DNA of 64,000 nt from Thermothielavioides terrestris NRRL 8126 (Eukaryota; Ascomycota; Sordariomycetes; Sordariales; Chaetomiaceae): the NCBI RefSeq assembly GCF_000226115.1, contig NC_016461.1, forward strand, positions 744,001 to 808,000, read 5' to 3'. Both the position numbers and the translations under genes were made by a program. How positions within the stretch are numbered: position 1 is the stretch's first letter; each line of letters opens with the position of its first letter. Of this stretch, positions 42,335 through 55,353 are shown in pieces. The notes beneath the pieces are model-generated. The model searched no databases, had not been told where the DNA came from, and worked only from the letters and a program-made list of their open reading frames with translations.

Positions 42335-42604
42335 CAGACAGTTGCTGATCCGCTTCGTGCCCCCGAACAACACGACCAGCCTCTCGACGCCGCACCCCCA
42401 CCTGCCGGTGGGCGGCAGGCCGGACGCGAGCGCGTACACGTAGCTCTCGTCGACGACACCTCCGGCGGCCGCCTCTGACGATGACACGTCGCCGTCGCGG
42501 CCCTCCTTGGCGCGGAGCTGCTCGACAAACTTGCGCCGCTGCTCGAACGAATCGTTCTCCTCCTCGTACATGTTGGCCAGCTCGCGGCCGGCCACGAACA
42601 GCTC
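42335..42604 (-). pseudogene. Fragment of a lysyl-tRNA synthetase C-terminus
   Basis: The minus-strand frame reads ELFVAGRELANMYEEEN, then FEQRRKFVEQ, VDESYVYALASGLPPTG and WGCGVERLVVLFGGTKRIS. This is the motif-3 half of a class II LysRS, with the G-x-G-x-E-R ATP-binding motif kept. On both sides the similarity stops: upstream text and the text after ISNCL do not look like LysRS, and no start, motif 1 or motif 2 is present. It is probably a duplicated scrap of the kind of gene that begins at 62917, but the matching C-terminus of that gene lies outside the window, so direct comparison is not possible here. Confidence 0.75.
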
Positions 42605-43496
42605 GGCGCGCGCGGAAGGGAGCGGACCGCGGACCCAAGTATCAGATGTGTTGTTGAACCAACACCCTTCTGGAAGCGAAACGGCGAACTCTGTACAGTA
42701 CAGTGTAAGCCAACGCCGGGAGTGCCTGTCGGGTCGGCAGCTCACGAGACCGCTTGCCCATCGCAACCTTATCCACCCTCCTGAAAGCCGCTAGCCCATG
42801 CCTCGGATCTCCTTGGCTTCGCGTTCATCACTCTATTCCGACTGGCGTGTCTGATGGCGCCGAACGCAGGGCAATACGAGTCTGACCATCGAAGAAACAA
42901 GGCCCTGTATCTGATTTCGAGAACCTGACCACGTTGGCAGTGCTTCAAGATGCGTCCGAGACCACGGATCGTTATGTGCTACAGCGTATGGTCGATGGGA
43001 AACACAAGAGGTGGATCAAAGGAATCGATGTTGCATAGGGGTTGTCGTAGTACGGATCAGTCTCATCGATGGAGGGGCGCTTCAAAGGATCCAGTGGAGG
43101 AAGAGTCATGCACCTGCTTGGCTGCCCCACCTCACCATGCCTCAAGGGTTCTCCCACAAAGTCACTCACAGCCGACCCCACCCACAAACGCTCGGTTCCC
43201 GCTGCCTGGGCCTGGTCCCGTGACGACGCGCTCGACACCTCTCCACTCAAAAGCCGCGACAACTACGCGTCTCATCGCAGGCCCAGTGGTTCGGCGGCAT
43301 CACACCCAATCCGGGTAATTGACGCCTGTTGCAAGGAGACGAGACGAACTGTTATGCAATTTTTACCTGCTCGACCTTTTTGCGATTTCTGTGATCTCTG
43401 CCCACGAATTGCAGTGCTTTTCCGACTGAACTGCATGGAAAATACGGAATAGTTCGATTACACTCGGCCTTGCCTTGACTCCCGGAAAGCCGCACC
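42605..43496. other. Intergenic upstream of RAD50
   Basis: About 890 bp between the LysRS scrap and RAD50, presumably the RAD50 promoter. No further gene or repeat recognised. Confidence 0.5.
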
Positions 43497-46400
43497 ATGT
43501 CCCGGATTGAGAAGCTCTCCATCTTGGGCGTGCGCTCCTTCGGGCCGCAACACCCAGAGACCATTGCCTTCAACAGCCCACTCACTCTGATTGTCGGCTA
43601 CAATGGGTCGGGAAAGACGGTGGGTCCCGTCGGGCTCGCTGACCTGGATCGCGGTTTCTGACTCCCCTGACAGACCATTATCGAGTGCCTCAAGTATGCC
43701 ACTACCGGAGAGCTGCCGCCCAACAGCAAGGGCGGCGCCTTCATCCACGATCCCAACCTGGCCGGCGAGAAGGATGTGCGCGCCCAAGTCAGAGTTTCGT
43801 TCCGGTCAACCGTCGGCGAGTCGTACGTTATCACGAGGAACGTGCAGCTCACCGTCAAGAAAAACACGAGATCGCAGAAGACGCTAGAGGGCAGCTTACT
43901 GCTGCGCAATAATGGCGAGCGGCATCTCATCTCCACGCGCGTGATGGAGCTCGACAAGCTTGTTCCCGAAAAGCTCGGCGTCTCCCCGGCTGTCCTGGAT
44001 GCCGTCATCTTCTGCCACCAGGACGAGTCTCTGTGGCCTATGAGCGAGCCGGCCGCCCTCAAGAAGCGGTTTGATGAGATCTTCGAGGCGATGCAGTACA
44101 CCAAGCTCATCGACAACATGAAGGTGCTCCGCAAGAAGAAAGGAGAGGAGCTGAGCCGCCTGAAGCTCCAGGAAACCCATGACAAGCAGAATAAGGAGAA
44201 GGCCGACGAGGTGGATAGGCTGATGAGCCGCCTCACGAGAGAGATCCAGGAAGCGCGGGACAGGTGCAACGAGCTCCTCCAGAAGATGGACGAGGAGAGC
44301 GCCCGGATCAAGGACAAGTACGAACAGGCCAACAGCTTCCTGGCTGTCATGAACAATCTCCAGACGAAGAAAGAGAAGCTCGAGTACAAGAATGAAGCCA
44401 TTGAAGTGCTTCGCGGCCGCATCGAAGAGCTCCCCCAGACGGATCAAGTGCTGGAGACCATTCTAAACGAGTACGAGGAGACATATCAGCACACTGTTTC
44501 CGCCCGAGACAGCAAAGCCGCGCAGTTCCATCAGCTCCAGGCAGAACTCAAGCTGGCTCGGGAGCAGCATACTGCCAAGGCTGCCGAGCAGGGCAAGCAT
44601 CAGTCGGACAAGGACAAGTACGAGCGACAACTGGAGACACGGGACCGCATGATCCACGATGCTGCAACGCGGCACGAAATCCGCGGCTACGACGGAGACC
44701 TGGATGATCGGCGGATTGCTGCGTTCAACGAGCGCATCCAGAAGATCCTGAGCGACAAGAAGCGCGAGCTGGAACGCTTGCAGCGCGACAATGCCGATGA
44801 GTTCGATAAGAAGACTGCTATTATTACAGATCGAGAGAGCCGTAAGGCATCGCTCATCCGGGACCGCTCATCCGCGAAGCAGCGCATCGTAACGGTGGGG
44901 AAGGAGTCGGCAACCCTTCAGGCTGAGCTGAGCAGCCTGGACATTGACGAGGGGACAGAGGCGGTGCTCCGGACCGAGATGAAGGAGCTCGAGGCCAGGA
45001 TCGAGATGACCAAGACTGAGGAACAGAGGGCAGACCTCGATGCCCAGATCAAAAAGGCCAACGACGACATCTATCGCCTTGAAGCGCAGTCTTCTAAGCT
45101 CGCCCGGGAGCTTGTCGAGTGCACTCGCCTGGCGTCCGAGAGGGCCCAGCTCGACCTGCGAAAGAAGCAGTTGACGGAGCGGCGACGAGAACTTGACATC
45201 CTCAAGAGCACATGGGAGGCGCAACTTTCGGCGCTGCTCGGCAGTGACTGGCAGCCGGATACAATCGAGACCGAGTTTCAAAACGCTCTCAAGCGCCAGA
45301 ACACCGAGGTCGCCGAATGCAGGAAGCAGAAGGACGCCACGCAGCAGGAGCTCAAGCAAGTCGAGTACAAGCTTTCCAATGCGCGGGAGCGGCACAACAG
45401 GCTGTCTACGGAGAAGGAGGACTGCAAACGCGCCGTTACCAAGGCGCTCAAGGACGTGAGGAACCCAGATTCCCCGCCAATCGAGGACTACACAAAAGAA
45501 GTTGAGAGCATCGAGGCGGAGCTGGGCCAGACGGAGACGGACTTGAAGCTGTATGACGAAATGAAGAAGCACTACGTGAGCATCAGGGACCGAGCCGTGC
45601 GGTTCAACAAATGCTACTACTGCGAGCGCGACTTCAAGGATCAACCGGCCGCGAAGTCGAAGCTCTTGGACAAGATCGCAAAGAAGCTGAACGACGAGGA
45701 CAAGCAGGAGTTGATGGACGACCAGGTCCATTTCACTGACCAGCTCAAGACCCTCAGGGCCGTGCGGTCTCAGTATGACACGTTCCTGCGACTCGAGGCC
45801 GAGCTCCCGTCGTTGAACAAGGAGATCAGTTTGGCTTCATCTCAGCGGGAGGGATTGATTCGCCGCCTCGAAGATCAAGACCTTGCCTTCAGAGAGGCAG
45901 AAGATAAGCGGCAAGAGATTGACGCGCTCAGCAAGCACGTCCTGAAGATCTCTCAGACACACAAGGACATCATGGATGCTGAGAGGCAGGTGGAGAGGTC
46001 GCAGCAGTCGTCCAGCATAACGATGCGAAGCCCCGACGAGATCAACGAAGAGCAAACCGCTTGTGCGGAGCAGACCAGGCTAGCCCAGGCCAAGGTCAGC
46101 AAGCTCACCACTGAGAGGCAGCGGCTGAAGGACTTGGCTGCGCAGCTCGAGGTCGAGAGGCTGGAGCTGAAGCACAAGATCAGCACCGCTGTCCAGAGGC
46201 TCGAGCGGAAGAAGAGCCTCCAGGAGTCCATTCGCCGATGCAAGGAGGAGCAGAGCCAACTTCGGGACGCGGTTCAGGAGGCGGACAAGGAAATAGAGCG
46301 TCTCGAACCCGAGATCGCAAGCGCCCGGGCTGCTCTTGAGGAAGCCCGTCAGCAAGGCCGAGCCAAGGAGCAGAAGGTCGCTGAGGAGCGAGACGGGCTC

Positions 46401-47486
46401 GCAACGACAGTCAGCGAGCTGAAGATGATCAACAGCGAGATTCAGGATTACCTCGACCGGGGCGGGCCTTCCAACCTGGCATCCAATCAGCGTGCCATTG
46501 CCAGCTTGGAAACCACCATCGAGAACCTGGAAAGCGAGGCGCGGGACTTGACGGTCCAGATAAACAAGCTCACCAAGGACATTGACAATAGCAACGCCAA
46601 GAAGCGCAACATCGCTGACAACCTGACCTACCGCAAGAACCTCCGTGAGCGCGAAGTGCTCCAGGCGGAGATTGAAGAGCTCCAGTCCCGGAACGCCCAT
46701 GAAGACTACGACCGGCTGACCCAAGAAGCCCGCTACCTCGAGTCCTCCCGCGCCAAGCTCGCCGCCGAACGCGAGCGCCTCATGGGCTCCATGGCCTCGA
46801 AGGACGCCGAATTCGCCCGCCTCAACGACCAGTACGAGATCGAGCTCAAGGGTGCCCTAGATAAGTACCTAGAGACGCACGTACTGGTCGAGACGACGAG
46901 AGCGGCGATCGAAGACCTCGGCGTCGGGGTGACGGCGCTCGACAAGGCCATCATGCATTTCCACTCCATGAAGATGGAGGAGATTAACAACACCATCGGC
47001 GAGCTGTGGCAGAGCACCTACCAGGGCACCGACATCGACACGATCCAGATCCGGTCGGACGTGGAGGCCGGGGCCGGGTCCGGGCCGGGCAGGCGCAACT
47101 ACAACTACCGCGTCTCGATGATCAAGGGCGACACCGAGATGGACATGCGCGGGCGGTGCAGCGCCGGCCAGAAGGTGCTGGCCAGCATCATCATCCGGCT
47201 CGCCCTGGCCGAGTCCTTCGGCATCAACTGCGGCCTGATCGCCCTCGACGAGCCCACCACCAACCTCGACAGCGACAACATCCGCAGCCTGGCCGAGAGC
47301 CTGCACGCCATCATCAAGGCCCGCCGCTCGCAGAGCAACCTGCAGCTGATCGTCATCACGCACGACGAGGAGTTCCTCAAGCACATGCAGTGCAGCGACT
47401 TCTGCGACGACTTCTACCGCGTCAAGAGGGACGAGAAGCAGAACAGCGTCATCGTGCGGGAGAGCATCACGAGGATCATGGGGTAG
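43497..47486 (+). CDS. RAD50: DNA double-strand-break repair ATPase Rad50
   Basis: Exons 43497-43619 and 43674-47486, 1311 residues, the normal fungal length. The 54-bp intron sits directly after the Walker A motif (GYNGSGKT | [10 protein letters not shown]). Other landmarks: the Q-loop region [14 protein letters not shown], two very long coiled-coil arms, and the zinc hook C688-Y-Y-C691 at their apex, which joins two Rad50 molecules through zinc. Near the end come the signature [18 protein letters not shown], Walker [13 protein letters not shown], and the switch His in VITHDEEF. Rad50 works with Mre11 and Nbs1/Xrs2 to tether and process DNA ends and to signal through Tel1 (established). The ATG in caccATGtcc is followed by the conserved [15 protein letters not shown]. 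Confidence 0.98.
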
Positions 47487-47901
47487 TGGATTACGAGGCT
47501 GGGTGTGGCGGATGGGAAGGGTTGGGTTTTCTTGTTTTTGGGTCGTCGACATGTATCGCTTACTGCTCGGAGACACATCGGAACTGCCATCTTGGACAGA
47601 CAGACAGATATTTACGTAGAGTCATGAAAAGGGGAAACGGGCCATGTGTGTTTTGTGAGAAATGCAAGACCAAGACTGCATTGCCGTGCGTGGTATTGAA
47701 CATACCCATTTTCCCTAACGCAAAACCATACATAAACGGTGCAACCCATGGAAGCCCACCCGTTCCCAACCCAACCCGTAGTCACTGAGGTGCCAGGGCC
47801 CAATCCAGAACGACGGAGGTAAACAAGCTACACGAAGCAATGCGAATTTCGAAAAAGGCGCCCTGTCCCGGAAAATCACCGAAAGGCGGAAGCCAGCCGC
47901 C
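47487..47901. other. Convergent spacer between RAD50 and PPP4R2
   Basis: 415 bp containing the two 3' UTRs. Nothing else recognised. Confidence 0.6.
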
Positions 47902-49996
47902 CTAGCCGCCTGTGCGTTCTGGGCCAGCCCCGCCATCAGCCGCTGCCGCTGTTGTGGTAACAGTAGCTGTGGAGGGAGCAGAACTTGTTTTTGTGGTTGT
48001 GGTTGCGCCCGCCGTGTCCTGCTCGGCGGTGGACTCCCCCTCGCCATCAGCCTTGTCTGCGGCCTCGGCACCTTTGACGGGGGCGGTGGTGGTCGTCGTG
48101 CTGGTGGTCTCGTCGCCATCGTTGCCGCCGTCGCCGCCTTGCGTGGTCGCCTCGCCTGTGGAGGGATCGGGGGCGGGGGGTTCGGGCTGTTGCTGTGCGT
48201 CGGGCAGGGTGACGTCGCCTTCGGCGTCGGGCTTCGCCGGCGCTCCGGCTTGAGCTCCGTGGGTGGCTGGTGTCGCGGTGATGGTTGTGGTGCTGCGGGT
48301 GTCGGAGGAGGGGGGCGAAGTTGCTAGCTGCGCGAGTCCCTGATTCTGATCCTGCCCGCCGCCATTGCTGGCTGAGCTGGCGGGCTCCTCTTCCTTGAGT
48401 CGCTTCCTGGGGGATTCCTGTTCGAGATTGCCCGTCGCCTCGCGCTTGGGGCTGCGCGGGACGATATCCGGGCTGCTGCTCGTTCGTTTGTTGGTCTCCT
48501 GTTGTGGTTGCTGCTGCGCAGGAGGCGACTGCAGCCTCTGTCCAACAGCAACCTCAACATCCATGCCCTGCAAATTCTTCGGACCGCCACCACCACCGCT
48601 GCCGCCGCTCGCAATGTAGCTTGCGGCAGCCGCGCTCAGGGGGCCGGTATCGGCGAGGCCGATCACTTCCGGTCCGCGCGCATGCGGGATCTCGTCCTCC
48701 TCCTGAGGAACATTCTCGCTCATGACCGCGTCGTCATCTGCATCGCCACTTGTTCCAGATTCTGCGGCATGCCGCTGTTGTTGTTGTTGCTGCTGCTGCC
48801 GATTGATTTGGTTCCGTGGCACCAAGCCGGCGCGCTGCTCCTGACGCAACAGCTCGCCCTGGGTAACGCTACGCTGGCCGAGCAAGGCCGCCCCAGCACC
48901 TGTGGACGGGATGCCATTGACTGACACAGAAACGGTCTCGATACTGCCGATCCCGTTGGGTCCTTCTATGGTCTCTGTGCTCTCCGTCTGCACTCGGCCT
49001 TCGAGATGGGCCCCACGTGCCTGCTGCTGAAGATGGAACTGTTGGGCAGGGTTCCCGCCTGCTGACAGCGGCGACGAGCTGTCCACGTCGCTGCCATCGT
49101 CGCTGCTGCCTCCGTTTGCGCTCCTCGCCAGCCAGGGAATTGGCGTCAGCAGAGCACCCCCCAGCGCCTCATCCGACCCGAGACTGTTCGCCGCCAAGGT
49201 GTCGACGGACAAGTTGCCTGCAGCGCCGCCGCCAGCACCGTTAGCCAGAAGCGACATGGCGCCGATATCGGGGAGGGCCGGCGGAAGCGGATAGGTGTTG
49301 GCACCGCTGGTTACGTGAACAACACGATCAAGTGCGTGAAGGTAAGGCACCACGTTCCGGTAGTGCTGCCGCGGTTGGAGAACGAGCTCAGCCAGCCGTT
49401 GTATTGTGTGAGGGGGGTATTGAGAGAAGTTGGAGCGCAGGACAGCCAGGATCTCGTCGAGCATGTCGGCGATCGGCTTCGGCAGGGGAGCGGGCGCGCT
49501 TGGCTGGGATGACGGACCTCCCGCCGAGGCGCTCGTGCTGGGGGCTGCATGCCTGGAAGCGGAGGGCGATGACGGGTGGGCATTTTCCTTGTCAGTCCCT
49601 TGCGAGGACGGCGATGGCTCTGCCTGGTCGGAGGTATCGAACGGATCTGACGACGGGAGCGGGGCGAGGAACCGCGGGGAAGGAGGGCGCGCAGGAGGGT
49701 GGGGGGAAGGGATGTTGGGGATGGGGAACTCGGTGCGCGCGATCTGGACAATGAATTGGGATCATCAGACCGGGTCGACCCGCCAAGCGACGAATTCGGA
49801 GACTCACATTTTCGATACGAGCCAGCAGCACGGGCAACAGGTCCGGCCAGACCGCACTGCAGCATTCTGCCGTTAGCTCCAATTGCTCGACGATGCCCCG
49901 TTGCCACATGCAGGCGGGCGCTCACTAGTCCATGGAGCCGTCCTGTGCGGCCCTGCGCAGGACGTCGTCGCAGGACGTCGTTTCCACCTCGGCCAT
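47902..49996 (-). CDS. PPP4R2-type regulatory subunit of protein phosphatase 4
   Basis: Three exons: 49996-49926, 49856-49808 and 49743-47902; 653 residues. The first intron (69 bp) carries a clear GAGCTAAC branch site. Splicing gives GSMDYAVWPDLLPVLLARIEN, then IARTEFPIPN, which resembles fungal PPP4R2 N-termini. The family mark is PPHTIQRLAELVLQP (human PPP4R2 has FTIQRLCELL) followed by YLHALDRVVHVTSG. The C-terminal 450 residues are disordered, with Gln runs, acidic Ser/Thr/Pro segments and PRSPKREATGN followed by SPRKRLKEEE, possibly a nuclear localisation signal. PP4 with its R2 subunit dephosphorylates DNA-damage targets such as phospho-H2A in yeast and animals (established). The role here is inferred. 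Confidence 0.85.
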
Positions 49997-52444
49997 GATC
50001 ACGGTCGTCGGGTGAAGGCGTGGGGCAGAGCAGTGCCGGGATGCGTGGCTCGTCGCGTGCTCGGGTCTTTGCCGAGAAGCGCGTCCAGAGAGTGTCAATC
50101 TTTCACTTGGTTCCAGGTTACGAAGGTCTGGGCGAACCAACGCGCGCCAACTCGTGCCCCACTAACTACACTACAGCACGCAGCGCTAAATCGGGCGCTT
50201 CCTGCAGATGGATGCAACTGCCACTGCAAGAATGCAGATTTTACACTACCATTACCATGGAGTGTAGGTACTTTCGCACCAATTAATAGGTGGCCCGGGG
50301 TTTACTCTGCACTACCTTAAGAACCTCAGCACCCAATGTGCTGTAGACTGCGAATTTGTTTGGACGTGGAGGGTCAACTAGGTAGTGTACGGAGTATGAA
50401 TTACACAGAATACAACAAAGCTTTTGGATCCCGGGTCTGCGGAAGAATGACCGACAGGCAACCTGGGGTGATGACGGTGTGCAACCCCCGTGATGCAGCT
50501 TTGCAATCTGGGTCCCTCGAGAGATTCATCTCCCCTTTCCCATCTCTTTCTCTCTCGGACAGCACCTACCTAAGGTAGGTAGTGTCCTGTGCAGGTAACG
50601 TAGCGGACGGCTACCTTACGCAGTAACTAACTACCTTACCTACCGTACACGATCCTCGACCATCTTCAGTTGACGAACCCTATCAGACCGAGTATTCCTG
50701 CTTTACCGCCAACTGTCCCGCGTTGCCGCAACACCATAGGGTCAAAAAGGGCGATTCGTATCTGCAGTTGCATCTGCAACACGCTGGTTCAGCGCGAACC
50801 GACTCTCTGCATCTGTCGTCATCTCACAGCAGCAAGCAAGCCAGCAGCGGCTCAGTATGAATGCCGCCCTCCGCTTCAGGGATCCTGACCCCACTTGGTT
50901 TTGCCTTGGGGACGCGATGGTTGGACCAACCTTATCAAGGCCATCCTGGCGAGACGGCTTGCTTCTCTCGAGTTGGGAGCATCGCGGAGGACGCCGCGAG
51001 AAACCGCAAAAAGGCAATCCCAGGACTTTTCGCTGCAGTTTACCCCAGTACGGAGGAATTCAACGGCTCGATGAAATCCTTAAACCAGCCCCTGGTCGAC
51101 AAGGCTGCACTAGCGTAGCCCCCTGCCGCGGACAGCGCGCCAAGTGGGCTGGGCTGAAAAGGCAGATTCCGCAAAAGCAAGCCGGATGGCCGATGGGCAA
51201 CCGAACAAGTTGCGGTGCGAGCATACGGAGTGCTCCGTACTTAGGAAGAATTGACGATTCGTTGGACAGCCGAGCTCATGCGGCCTGGTCGAATTACTTG
51301 ACAGCAAACCGCGGAGAAGTGTCGAGGCTGCACCCCGTGCTTCTGCACTGGTACCTGAGGCAGCTGAGAAGGTATACTAGTGTAACAAGTCCCTGGAAAG
51401 GGTTTCCGTATGGTTGAAACGGATGGCGGAGTAACCAACTACTGTGCACTTCTCTTAGTAATAGTGATAAATGACCCGGCTAGCAAACAAGAAAAACAGA
51501 TTGATGGTATGAATGCGGATGCGGAAGGCAAAAGCCGTTGAGTGCCGGGTCTGCGATGCATCGGCCCTGGCACAGCCTCGGAACCATGCAAAGGTTGTGC
51601 CCCGGCCGGGAGGCTGACAGGAAAACTAACCCCTGTTTGGCTGTGCCGCCCACGGCCGGAGTCCTGGGTTTCTGTTCCCAGTTGGGTCACCTGTCAACCC
51701 GAAGTCCTGCCGCAACATCGCACGCTGCGGACCCGGCCCGGCACCCTGGGTTCCCTCTTTCCATCCAGTCGTTTATCAATGTGAGGCTTCCTATCCACTG
51801 CACATCTTCTATTCCGTAATCTTTTGCTTTCATTTTCAAACTTCGATTGCATCCCGTTTCGTTGAGGGACAGCAACTCCCCCGTGTTGCGATTGCTCCCT
51901 CCCTGCTTGGTTGGTCACAGCAACCTGGTTCAGTGCTCGACCCGCAGATCGAGTCCCGGGAAACGTGGGCAGGAAGCGGGCCAAGTCCCCGAGTCTTGCG
52001 ACGCTCCAGCATCGCGGGTCCTCGACGTGTTTCAGCCTGCCCTCTGCCGACCAAATCCAAAGCACAAACTTCCCCTTGATCCACGCAACGCCCGTCTCTG
52101 GTCCCTTGTTGCTTGCACCACATACCGTCCGCGTCGACAGAGAAACGCGCTCTCCGCCGGCGCCAGCTAATTGAGTAACTACGCTTTTCCATCGATTTTT
52201 TTCCCCCGCGAGGCGCTAACCGGCTCCGAATCCTCTCCACGCATAACCGTGCCCAGCGACCCGAGCGCGGCGATTTACTTTACCAAAGGCGACGCGGACA
52301 TCAAATATACACATTTGCCGTCACATAAAACCGCCCGTCCTGGCTTCGCAACGAGAGTTTCGCCGGTCCTACCTGGCCGGCTCGCAACCCATCTCGAGCT
52401 TCGACGGGACCTACGGCGGCCCGCACTATCGGGACAGCACCCTC
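49997..52444. other. Divergent intergenic region, PPP4R2 to UPF0658
   Basis: 2.4 kb that must contain two promoters. It holds a 17-nt palindrome at 50564-50580 and nearby TACCTACC/GTAAGGTAG words (50560-50650), but no gene I can support. The 300 bp before 52445 read in part like a transcribed leader. Confidence 0.5.
50564..50580. repeat. 17-nt palindrome ACCTACCT-A-AGGTAGGT
   Basis: Perfect 8-bp inverted arms around one base, with related half-sites up to 50647. Such words recur in spacers of this genome region; no binding protein can be named. Confidence 0.6.
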
Positions 52445-53679
52445 ATGGCGTCCGGCATTGCTGCTGGCTCCAGCCGGAGCAGGACAAGCCTCTTCTCGAC
52501 GGAGTTCCTCGTCCCGAAATGGGCCAAGCTCTTCTTCCTTGTCGTTGGCCTGCAGGCCCTGATCTGCGTGGCTTTTGAGTCGTATGTCGAGGCCCAACAG
52601 CAGCGCTGCCGCCATGACGCACTCTCCTCCTTGCTAACATGACAATTCCAGATACGTGTTCGGACGGTTCCAGTCCAGTCTAAAGCAAACAAACCAAGTC
52701 CTGTCAGACAACTTGAAGTCGCAATACCGCACAATCCCCACCTTCCTGACCCTCTTCATCTTCGGCTTCATCTACATCCTGATCCTGGCATGGGATGCCC
52801 TGCGGCTCAAGAACACGATTCAGATCATCGGACTCTGCGTGGCCAACCTGGCCATCTTCATCTACGCCGTCCTCCAGATTGACCAGATTGACAATTCAAT
52901 CAGTCGGCTGCTCCAGGCCGGCGCCTTGAAGCCCGATGCTGACGACAGCGACGTGTGGGCGTTTGCTAGACCCTTCCTCATTGCCGTCCCGGCCATCGTC
53001 GGCGTCGTCACCGTCCTCATGGGCGGCATTGCGTACAAGCTCTACCGGGAGTTCGCTTGGGACATTCTGAAGCTGATCGGTGCCGACTACCGCATGAAGA
53101 AGCGGTTCCTGCACTACCAGGTGGGTGGTGCTTTCGTCCATGGCGGCCGCTGCGGTGACTGTCAACAGTACTGATGGCCCTGTCCAGATCTACATCGCCC
53201 TGCTCAAGTTCGACTTCTTCTTTTTCCTCGGGTTTACGGTGCAGTTCCTCGTCATCGTCAACGGCATCAGCGACGCCGAAATGGGACTGCACATAGCCGC
53301 CATCCCCGTCACCATCGCGATCCTGTTGTGCGCCGCGTTCTTCACCCAGCGCGAGAACCGGATCGGAATGTGCCTCGTCATCCTGCTCTACTTCGGCGGC
53401 CTCGCCTACTTCTTCTTCAAGCTGGTGCGCATCTACCAGCCGGGCCACAGCCAGGACTACGTCGCCGTCCGCCGCTCGCTGACGGCCTTCGCCGTGCTGA
53501 CCATCATCCTCATCATCCTGACCATCATCAACGCGTTCATCTGCATGAGCAACTTCGGCGCCGGGCTCAAGGCCCACCTCGTCCGGCCGAGGGGTCCGGA
53601 CCCGGAGAAGGAGGACGCCAACTCGTACCAGATGAACGACCACAAGCCGCAGCTGCCTAGTCGGATGACCATCGACTAG
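52445..53679 (+). CDS. UPF0658 Golgi-type multispanning membrane protein
   Basis: Three exons: 52445-52581, 52652-53120 and 53188-53679; 365 residues. Introns of 70 and 67 bp; the first has a TGCTAAC branch site. The protein has about eight hydrophobic segments, such as LFFLVVGLQALICVAF, FLTLFIFGFIYILILAW, FLIAVPAIVGVVTVLMGGI and FFFFLGFTVQFLVIV. Conserved loops include FGRFQSSLKQTN, QIDQIDNSISRL, YKLYREFAWDILKLIGAD and FTQRENRIGMC. This matches the fission-yeast UPF0658 family, located to the Golgi, function unknown. The C-terminal tail is hydrophilic and ends SRMTID. The start is the first ATG of the frame in cctcATGgcg. An upstream start in another exon cannot be ruled out. Confidence 0.88.
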
Positions 53680-55353
53680 AGAGACGGACGGGTGTGCATG
53701 CCTTTTTGGCGGGACAGGCTGATAATGGAGGAGGCGGAGGACCGAGTCGAGCGCAAAGCGAAGCAAGGCAAGAAAGACGGTTGCAAAAAAAAAAACACAA
53801 TAACGAGATCACGACCCTGGCGTCTGAAACTAAGCGGCAGCAAGCAAGTGCTGGAAGAGAGAAGATACCTTTTGTTTTTTTGTTCCTTTTGTTGTTCATT
53901 GGCAGCAGGATGGGAAGTCAGGTCCGTACACTCACTGGCCGGCATTAGATATCCCCATTTTTTTTATTACCGGTGTTTTTGTTTGACATTGTCATCGTGT
54001 TTGTGTTTGTGTAAGCTTCGAAACAGCACAACAACAACAACAACCACGCGCAAACCTCGGGCGTTTTGATTTGGCAGCAATTCATTCATTCCTGTCTGTT
54101 TTCTTCTCTTCCTCCTCCTACGGGGAAGAGACATGGAAGGCGCTTCTGGGTGAAGGAGCACGGCGTTTTTTCTTTTCTTTCCTTTTTCCAGGTTTTCGTT
54201 GTACTAGGTAGTTCGAGTTTGGTTGGTTGGTTGGTTCTGGTCCTTGTTGAGAACTCTTGCGGGATGAGTTGAGTGGGTGACCGTCCAGCCTATCGGGATA
54301 ATGAGCCTTACCACGCTCATCTTTTGCTTGTCGGGCTGGCTGGCTGGCAAGACGTTGGCTGATTGATGAACGGCTGGCTGACTGGTTGGACGAGGAAACC
54401 CAGGGGGACAAGAAGCGAGCAGATGGGGTTAGAATGCCGATGTACGAGCAAAGTGGAGATACCTACCTATACGAGAGTGAGCGAAAGAAATCAGCACACA
54501 CATCTTTTGAGTGCATTGACGGGCTCTGGGTTTTGGTGGGGTGATTTGGCTGTTCGCGAAATTGTGGTCGGTCTTTGCAAGCCAGAGCTTCCGAACCGGA
54601 GGAGGGTGTAAGAGGACCAGTCCGGTCCACGATGCTGCAATAAGTGAAATGGGAGATGAGTCCATTCTTGGAAGGGCTTCTGAGCCAAATACCAATCTAC
54701 CACCGTGCCTCGACTTCATCCCCGTTGATGTGATAAATATTCCCCCCGCTCCGGAATTTCCCAGTCACCCAAGCCATGCAAACAAAGCCGCCCTGAATCC
54801 AGAACGCCGCGACTCATCCTGATACTCGACCCTTCCCCCCTCCCAGACCGTCCGTATGCTCCTGAACCTGCTCCGCTTCCCCGTTGGTGTGAATATCTGA
54901 TTATCAGTTGCCGCTGATGCAGAACGCAAAAGAAAAAAAGGGCCCCGAGAAGAGCACCCAAGAGAAAAAAGCTAATAATGAATGCCGTTGGTGCTCCCGC
55001 TGACCGTTCTGTGTCATCCCGCTCCGCGTTGTGTATAGGGATGCCTCTCTCCTCCGGGGTTACGGAGTCCAAATATCTATGTCTCCGCCCTGCTGCCAGT
55101 TGGAAAACGAAGGGGGAAAAAAATGCCCACGAGTCCCGTTTCTCATGCATCGTCCCCGAAAGCGCGGGCAGTGCTGAAGAGGGGACGGAAAGCAGTGAAA
55201 TTGCAGTGTGGTGCATTGCACGGCCGACAACAGCAGCAGCAGGCGGCCGCAACTCAGCGCCCACTGCAGTTGTTATCGGCAGCACCGCTAGGGGCATCCG
55301 CCCCGCCGGCCCCTTTTGCCTCTGCCGCCCCATGCCGAGCCCGAGCCGGGGTC
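53680..55353. other. Convergent intergenic region, UPF0658 to RMD5
   Basis: 1.7 kb between two convergent genes. There are A-runs near 53787-53797, T-rich tracts near 53870-53990, and a TTGG run at 54222-54234. No gene supported; long frames on the minus strand (54716-55411) overlap the RMD5 end and lack conserved features. Confidence 0.5.
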
